The notes under the pieces were generated by a model. The model did no database searches, was not told the origin of the DNA, and worked only from the letters and a program-made list of their open reading frames with translations. A program made the position numbers and the translations under genes. Source: Flavobacterium sedimenticola (GTDB taxonomy: Bacteria; Bacteroidota; Bacteroidia; Flavobacteriales; Flavobacteriaceae). From it: DNA of 64,000 bases. Below are positions 58,754-64,000 of the stretch, piece after piece (position 1 is the stretch's first letter; each line of letters opens with the position of its first letter). The stretch is taken from positions 1 to 64,000 of the forward strand of contig NZ_JASGBP010000008.1 in the NCBI RefSeq assembly GCF_030053345.1, in the 5' to 3' direction.

Positions 58754-60904
58754 ATGAAGAAAATTATTTTATCGTTGATTGCCGCTATTATGCTTGTGCC
58801 AACAAGTGTTAAAGCCGACGAAGGAATGTGGTTTTTGATGTTTATCGAAAGATTGAACCACAGAGACATGCAAAAAATGGGCTTGCAATTGACAGCCGAA
58901 GAGATTTACAGTATCAACAACCACAGCTTAAAAGATGCTATCGTTCAGTTTAACGGCGGTTGTACTGCAGAAATTATTTCTAAAGACGGTTTGGTATTAA
59001 CCAATCATCACTGTGGTTATGATGCCATTGCCGAATTGTCAACTGCTGAGAAAAATTTGTTGAAAGACGGTTTTTGGGCTGAAAACAGAAAAGCAGAAAT
59101 TAAACCTTCAAGTTTATTTGTGCGTTTCTTTGTGCGTATGGACGATTGTACTAAAAGAATTTTGGCTAAAGTAAATGCTTCAATGACTGAAGCCGAGCGT
59201 GAAAAAGCCATCAATCAAGAAATTGCCGCTATCGAAAAAGAAAACAACGGAGGCGGAAAATACACCGTTTCGGTGCGTTCGTTCTTCCAAGGTAATGAGT
59301 TCTACTATTTCGTATACCAAGATTACAAAGACGTACGTTTGGTAGGAACGCCACCGGAAAGTTTAGGAAAATTTGGAGGTGATACCGATAACTGGGAATG
59401 GCCGCGTCATACTGCCGATTTCTCTATGTTCCGAGTTTATGCCGATAAGGATGGAAATCCGGCTGAGTATTCTGAAAACAATGTGCCGTTACAACCGAAA
59501 CACTATTTGCCGGTTAACATCAGCGGTGTAAAAGAAAATGATTTCGCCATGATTTTGGGTTACCCGGGCAGAACCAACCGTTGGATGCCTGCCGGAGGTA
59601 TTGAGCAAAACGTTAAGTTTGCTTATCCTGCATGGGTTGAAGGTGCTAAAACCGGTATGGATAACATGAAAAAATACATGGATCAAAGCGACGCTTTGAA
59701 CTTGGTGTATGCGTCTAAATATGCTTCTACAGCTAACTATTGGAAAAACCGTCAAGGGATGATTGATGCATTAACCAAATTCGGTACCGCTAAAACCAAA
59801 GCAGCACAAGAAGCAAAATTCAATACTTGGGCCAACAAGCCGGCCAACAAAGCCAAGTACGGGAATGTAATGACCAACATCAATAAATTTTATGCGTTAA
59901 CTAACGAAAAGTCAAGACACGATAACTACATGCAACAATTGTTCAGAACCACCTCTTTCGGAACCATCGGAAGAACGTTGGGAAGGCAGTTAGATGCTTA
60001 CGTGAAAGCCGATGCCGCCAAACGTGTTCAATTGGCTCCGGCTATTGAAGAAATGGCAGTTGAAATGTATAAAGAATTACACATTCCGGCTGAAAGAGAC
60101 TTATTGGCGGCTCAATTGAAATTGTATGCCAGCAAATCAACCGGATACGCTATTGCTCCGGCCGTAAAAAAGATTGCAGACGACAATAACGGTGACTTCA
60201 CCAAATATGTAAATGCTGCATTCGATTTGAGTATTTTCACGTCTTTAGACCGAATCAAAGCGTTTTTGGCCGTGCCAAGTCAAGGGATGTTAGATAACGA
60301 TCCGTTGTATGTGTTGTCGAATGACATGGTTACGCATTTTAATTCAAAATCAGACGAAATTGCCAAAGCGCAAAACGATTTCAGTGCTTCTTTCCGTTTG
60401 TTAGTAGAAGGTTTGAGAGAATCTAAAATCGGTACGATTAAATATCCGGATGCGAATTCTACTTTGCGTTTAACATACGGTAAAGTACGTTCATTGCCGG
60501 CTGACAAACGCAACGATGCCAAAATCAACAACTATACTACACTTGACGGTCAAGTAAAAAAATACAAAAAAGGAGACCAAGAGTTTGATTTGCCGGTTAA
60601 AGTTCTTGAAATGAACAAGAAAAGAGACTACGGAAGATACGCCGATAAAGACGGAAGTCTTCACGTAAATTTCTTGACCGATAATGATATTACGGGTGGT
60701 AACTCGGGTTCACCGGTATTGAACGGTAAAGGAGAATTAATTGGTTTGGCTTTCGACGGTAACATCGAAGCAATGGCCGGAGATGTTATTTTTGACAGCA
60801 AATTGCAAAGAACAATCAATGTAGATATTCGTTATGTATTGTGGGTGATTGAGAATTTCTCGGGTGCCAAACACATTGTTGACGAAATGACTTTGGTGAA
60901 GTAA
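58754..60904 (+). CDS. S46-family dipeptidyl-peptidase, DPP7-like
   Basis: The 716-residue exported serine peptidase releases dipeptides from protein fragments in the periplasm. The signal peptide ends in VKADEG. The triad is histidine in LTNHHCGYDA (H85/H86), aspartate in RHTADFSMF (D222) and serine in GGNSGSPV (S651). The position 18 residues after the serine, which is arginine in acidic-specific DPP11, is glycine (G669 in LAFDGN). That suggests DPP7-type hydrophobic specificity. The 216-base leader region after obgE shows a TATCTTCG promoter-like box about 80 bases before the ATG. Confidence 0.93.
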   Translation: MKKIILSLIAAIMLVPTSVKADEGMWFLMFIERLNHRDMQKMGLQLTAEEIYSINNHSLKDAIVQFNGGCTAEIISKDGLVLTNHHCGYDAIAELSTAEKNLLKDGFWAENRKAEIKPSSLFVRFFVRMDDCTKRILAKVNASMTEAEREKAINQEIAAIEKENNGGGKYTVSVRSFFQGNEFYYFVYQDYKDVRLVGTPPESLGKFGGDTDNWEWPRHTADFSMFRVYADKDGNPAEYSENNVPLQPKHYLPVNISGVKENDFAMILGYPGRTNRWMPAGGIEQNVKFAYPAWVEGAKTGMDNMKKYMDQSDALNLVYASKYASTANYWKNRQGMIDALTKFGTAKTKAAQEAKFNTWANKPANKAKYGNVMTNINKFYALTNEKSRHDNYMQQLFRTTSFGTIGRTLGRQLDAYVKADAAKRVQLAPAIEEMAVEMYKELHIPAERDLLAAQLKLYASKSTGYAIAPAVKKIADDNNGDFTKYVNAAFDLSIFTSLDRIKAFLAVPSQGMLDNDPLYVLSNDMVTHFNSKSDEIAKAQNDFSASFRLLVEGLRESKIGTIKYPDANSTLRLTYGKVRSLPADKRNDAKINNYTTLDGQVKKYKKGDQEFDLPVKVLEMNKKRDYGRYADKDGSLHVNFLTDNDITGGNSGSPVLNGKGELIGLAFDGNIEAMAGDVIFDSKLQRTINVDIRYVLWVIENFSGAKHIVDEMTLVK

Positions 60905-60923
60905 TTACATTCACATAGAAAAG

Positions 60924-60953
60924 AAAAGCCGACTGCAACAGTCGGCTTTTTTT
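60924..60953. terminator. Bidirectional terminator
   Basis: The stem AAGCCGACTG/CAGTCGGCTT has A and T runs on either side, between the convergent S46 peptidase and T9SS protein genes. Confidence 0.88.
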
Positions 60954-60975
60954 GTTGGGTTAAATCAAATTTGAT

Positions 60976-63900
60976 TTAATGCATCAATTTCTTTTTAACC
61001 GTTATTCCGTTTTCCAAAGTAATTTCGGCTATGTATATTCCGTTAGGATAATTAAAATGGTCTGAAAGTTGTTGGGTTGCAGAAGTTGGGAGATAGCGGT
61101 TTATCAGTTTTCCGGATATATCATAAAGACGAACAGTTTGGATGTTTTCACTCGATTCAATCTTGATGATATTGTTGGAAATCGAAGCAAAAGTATGAAT
61201 CGCTGTTGGATCATCAATGCCCAGCGCATTGGTGACATAAACCAATTCAAATCGGTTGTCAAAAGTTCCGGCAGCAGTAGTAAAAGTATACGGACTTTCT
61301 TTTAAGTTGTGGTCAATAGTCAGGAATTTATCTCTCAAATAAATACTTTGATTCCCCGAGAACAATCCGTCTACTGCATCAATGGCAACAGTATAAGTTC
61401 CGGCATAAGTGATTCGAATTCCCAGAGGAACAATGTCGTTTTCATCAAACGGTACTGCTCTTCCTTGAATGACTAATGATTTGTTGTTTAAAATAGAGTA
61501 TAAGTTGACTTCATTATTGGTAAAACTGTATCCGTCGTACAATCGGTCAAACGAATTTGTTGCGCCCTCTTTGTAATTCACCATCATTTGTCTGAAAGTA
61601 GAATCGTTATAAAGATTCAGCCAAATTCTGTTGTCTTCAGGAATACTGCTGTTATTGGAAATTCTGAAAAACTGATTGTTAAAATCCGGAACACGCATGC
61701 TGTTGTTAAAGAGGATATTTCCGTCAGCAAAAACTTGGGCAAAAAATCCTTGCCCCGCGGCAATTTTACCGTTGGGTTTTAAACCGGTATTGGAAGGATC
61801 TGTAGATGGTGCGGTTCCTACTCCGCCGGATAAGTTCCAACTAGCATAATCTAAAACGTTATAGGGTCCGGTTCCGGAATATAGCGTTACATTAGTCCAA
61901 AAGAATAAGGTTCCGCCCAATTCCGTATTGCTTGCATGGGTTAAAAATGATGCCGCGTTGATAGCACTTGGATAGGGGTTTGCTAGTAGTACAGTATTAC
62001 CTGCAACCATTGAGCTCGAATCAAAACTGTCAACAGGTACATTAACCACACCGTTACCCGGTGTTCCGATAAAAGGAAAGTCAACGGTTCCTGTGCCGGT
62101 GCTGAATGGAGCGATATTGCTCACTCTGGTGATAAAACCTTGTCCTTGCGAAGTAGAGGCCAAACTCAACCAACTTCCGGCTGAAGTGCCCGACTGCCAT
62201 CTGTATTTTAAATCAAACTGACTTGGAATTTGACTAAAAACATTCTCCGCTACCGGAGAACCCCAATAAACGTAAGCCCATCGGGTTATAGGTCGTGTAG
62301 TTCGGGTCATTTTAATACTTCCCGAATTAATGGCAGCATCATTGATTTGTATCAAATTAGCACTGTTCTTAATGTCTAATAGACCTCCCGTTCTAATGGT
62401 AACTTCATCGGTTATAGTAATATTATTATCCGTGTTTACAGTTAAAGCACCTCCTGTTTTGATGGTGATATTTTTTCCGTAAGCATCATAACTGGTTCCC
62501 GAAATGACAGGGTCAATGGGCGTGTCCGGAATGATAATACAGCTGCTGGATGTAGGTTTCCCCAGTGGTTTCCAGTTCTCATCATCATCCCACAAATCGT
62601 CCGTTCCATTCCAAATTTTAGAATTGTTGACTACTGTAATCACTTGACTTGTAGTGCAGCCATTAGCCAAAGTTGCATTGGCAGTAAAGGTATACATGCT
62701 GTTTTCCAATTGTGTAAAGGTTGGTTTAACATAAACATTTACGGCCGGTGTTCCCGAAACATAGGCAATGGTACAAGCCGCATCCGTAAAGGCCGCAACC
62801 GGCGTGGAGCTGGTCCAGCTTAAAGCCGTTCCAATTGGGCGATAGCCGTATAGTTTGATGTCGTCTACGGCCAAACCATCACACCATTCACCATAATACC
62901 GTACTCTGACTTTTAAATTAGTCTGATTAATGTAGCCCGATAAATCGAATGAAACTGTTTCAAATCGTGTTCCGATTCCAACGTCTTCTGTATACCTTTT
63001 TATTTCGGTCCAATTGGTACCGCCATTTGTGGAAACATCTATCGTGACGTAATCGTATGTTAAATACTGACCGTCTTCGTAATAACGCGAATAAAATAAT
63101 CGCATCGACAAGGTCAGATTAACAAAGCTACTCGAACTCACTGTGGCGGAAGCCATTTGATTGTGAATTGTCACACCGCCAACATCAGAAGTGGTAAAAG
63201 CAAAGCCATTTCCGTTAACACCACTCGATATGGCCGGGAACCAAACATTATAATTGGTTACAGGTGTCGGTACGAACGTACTTGTTTTGTTTTGCCATTG
63301 TGAATTGGTATTCTCTGTTGTAGAGAGGATGTTGGTATTCGTAAAAGTACCCAATCCACTGCTAAACTTCTCGTCAATCAAATACACTTCTTCCATATCA
63401 CCGGTAGCTGTAAGGTTGAGGACGAAATCTTCGCCGCATACGGTTGGATTCGTTGGAGAATAGGTTAGCGAAGGTATCGGACTGATAACAGCACTAACGG
63501 CAGTTCTGGTTAAAGATTCACAGCCATTGTAAACCGTAACATAATAAGTTGTGGTTGAGTTGATGGAAGGCGTTGTCCAACTTCCTGTTGCTGAAGTTCC
63601 GACTAAAGTAGAACCGGTAGGAGTTGAGTACCATCGGTACTGAGTTACTCCTGCCGAAGTACTGGAAGCCCCTAACACAACAGTTCCACTGCCACAAGTC
63701 CTTCCATCGGTAACAGTTGAAACTATAGCGCTGCAACTGGCAACAACAGTAAACAAATAATCTTCTGTTTCTCCCGGATAATTGATATTGCCGCAAGAAG
63801 TAAAATTGTCAGTCGAATTCGCGTCATAAGGAAACGTAAAATCGCGGCTGTTCAATCGAATTCGAATTCGGTAGTTTCCGACAGGCGTCGAAGCCGGAAT

Positions 63901-64000
63901 GATAAATCCAAAAGTAGTTGAATAAGTGGAAATTCCGCCGGTACTGTACACTTGTTCTCCGGTATCGGTAAAATCTCCGTCTTTGTTCCAATCAACCCAA
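60976..64000 (-). CDS. Secreted GEVED-domain protein with T9SS type A tail, 5' truncated
   Basis: The frame is open through the window edge at 64000, so the N-terminus is missing; at least 1007 residues are present. At the cut end is a GEVED domain (WVDWNKDGDFTDTGEQVYSTGG, then GNYRIRIRLNSR and YPGETEDYLFTV). An Ig-like module and a concanavalin-like or MAM-like domain (WSDG-type DGLAVDDIKLYGY) follow, then a region of short beta repeats (ITIKTGGALTVNTDNNITI). The C-terminal type A sorting signal (VRLYDISGKLINRY to ITVKKKLMH) closes the protein. It is a relative of the protein at 46033. An internal GTG at 63951 is not the real start. Confidence 0.88.
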   Translation of the reverse strand, partial: WVDWNKDGDFTDTGEQVYSTGGISTYSTTFGFIIPASTPVGNYRIRIRLNSRDFTFPYDANSTDNFTSCGNINYPGETEDYLFTVVASCSAIVSTVTDGRTCGSGTVVLGASSTSAGVTQYRWYSTPTGSTLVGTSATGSWTTPSINSTTTYYVTVYNGCESLTRTAVSAVISPIPSLTYSPTNPTVCGEDFVLNLTATGDMEEVYLIDEKFSSGLGTFTNTNILSTTENTNSQWQNKTSTFVPTPVTNYNVWFPAISSGVNGNGFAFTTSDVGGVTIHNQMASATVSSSSFVNLTLSMRLFYSRYYEDGQYLTYDYVTIDVSTNGGTNWTEIKRYTEDVGIGTRFETVSFDLSGYINQTNLKVRVRYYGEWCDGLAVDDIKLYGYRPIGTALSWTSSTPVAAFTDAACTIAYVSGTPAVNVYVKPTFTQLENSMYTFTANATLANGCTTSQVITVVNNSKIWNGTDDLWDDDENWKPLGKPTSSSCIIIPDTPIDPVISGTSYDAYGKNITIKTGGALTVNTDNNITITDEVTIRTGGLLDIKNSANLIQINDAAINSGSIKMTRTTRPITRWAYVYWGSPVAENVFSQIPSQFDLKYRWQSGTSAGSWLSLASTSQGQGFITRVSNIAPFSTGTGTVDFPFIGTPGNGVVNVPVDSFDSSSMVAGNTVLLANPYPSAINAASFLTHASNTELGGTLFFWTNVTLYSGTGPYNVLDYASWNLSGGVGTAPSTDPSNTGLKPNGKIAAGQGFFAQVFADGNILFNNSMRVPDFNNQFFRISNNSSIPEDNRIWLNLYNDSTFRQMMVNYKEGATNSFDRLYDGYSFTNNEVNLYSILNNKSLVIQGRAVPFDENDIVPLGIRITYAGTYTVAIDAVDGLFSGNQSIYLRDKFLTIDHNLKESPYTFTTAAGTFDNRFELVYVTNALGIDDPTAIHTFASISNNIIKIESSENIQTVRLYDISGKLINRYLPTSATQQLSDHFNYPNGIYIAEITLENGITVKKKLMH

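Noticed and set aside
60976..63951. Taking GTG at 63951 as the start of the last T9SS gene
   Set aside because: The frame continues upstream with GEVED-domain residues to the window edge, so the gene is truncated by the window.

Overview
The window is chromosomal DNA of a Bacteroidota bacterium in the family Flavobacteriaceae, most likely Flavobacterium. The evidence is the type IX secretion genes porV and porU next to the gliding gene gldJ, four large secreted proteins with T9SS sorting tails, promoters of the Bacteroidota TTTG-N19-TAnnTTTG type, a tRNA without an encoded CCA, and very weak Shine-Dalgarno signals. The sequence is AT-rich. It contains no transposase, integrase, phage gene or CRISPR array.

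Layout. 1-380: the 3' end of a 5S rRNA gene (end of an rrn operon), its terminator and two dispersed repeats. 385-8792 (minus): pdhC-pdhA, cdd, and the T9SS pair porV-porU. 9002-14017 (plus): gldJ, murF and a TPR/propeller/CRD/OmpA protein with the architecture of the T9SS component PorE. 14018-14730: a gene-poor stretch with a dispersed element, a 222-bp direct duplication and tRNA-Val. 14798-21263: folC, an ExbB/ExbD/TonB energy module with a small secreted protein, an amino-acid dehydrogenase and anmK. 21360-35096: one long plus-strand block with an acyl-CoA dehydrogenase, a Crp/Fnr regulator, an envelope cluster (DM13 lipoprotein, outer-membrane protein, two YHS proteins, DoxX), DinB, NRDE/TANGO2, an ATP-grasp enzyme, a LysE-like membrane protein, SDR, SprT-like, manC and a T9SS type B protein. 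35097-39384 (minus): MlaF/MlaE-like ABC transporter, glycosyltransferase, methyltransferase and a ketoacyl-ACP synthase III. 39557-50037: a T9SS protein, truncated haemoglobin, gcvP, a UbiA-like protein with a small membrane partner, and a giant GEVED/T9SS protein. 50309-60904: M3 peptidase, purE-purK, a helical-repeat protein, hpt, adk, a CNNM/CBS transporter, obgE and an S46 dipeptidyl-peptidase. 60976 to the window end: another GEVED/T9SS protein, cut at its N-terminus.

How the parts fit. PorU and PorV build the surface-attachment complex of the T9SS, and the four sorting-tail proteins are candidate cargo. ExbB/ExbD/TonB energise outer-membrane uptake. manC, the glycosyltransferase, the methyltransferase and MlaEF serve the envelope. 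The purine genes are split across two divergent transcripts (purE-purK and hpt-adk).

The most unusual structure lies between genes. At least a dozen spacers are built from degenerate tandem repeats with 7-bp (once 8-bp) periodicity. They have different words at each site, often end exactly at a start codon, and once lie in frame inside the pdhC linker. A second layer is a family of five dispersed structured elements with a constant frame and interchangeable hairpins. I believe this family corresponds to a known Flavobacteria RNA/repeat class, but could not verify that.
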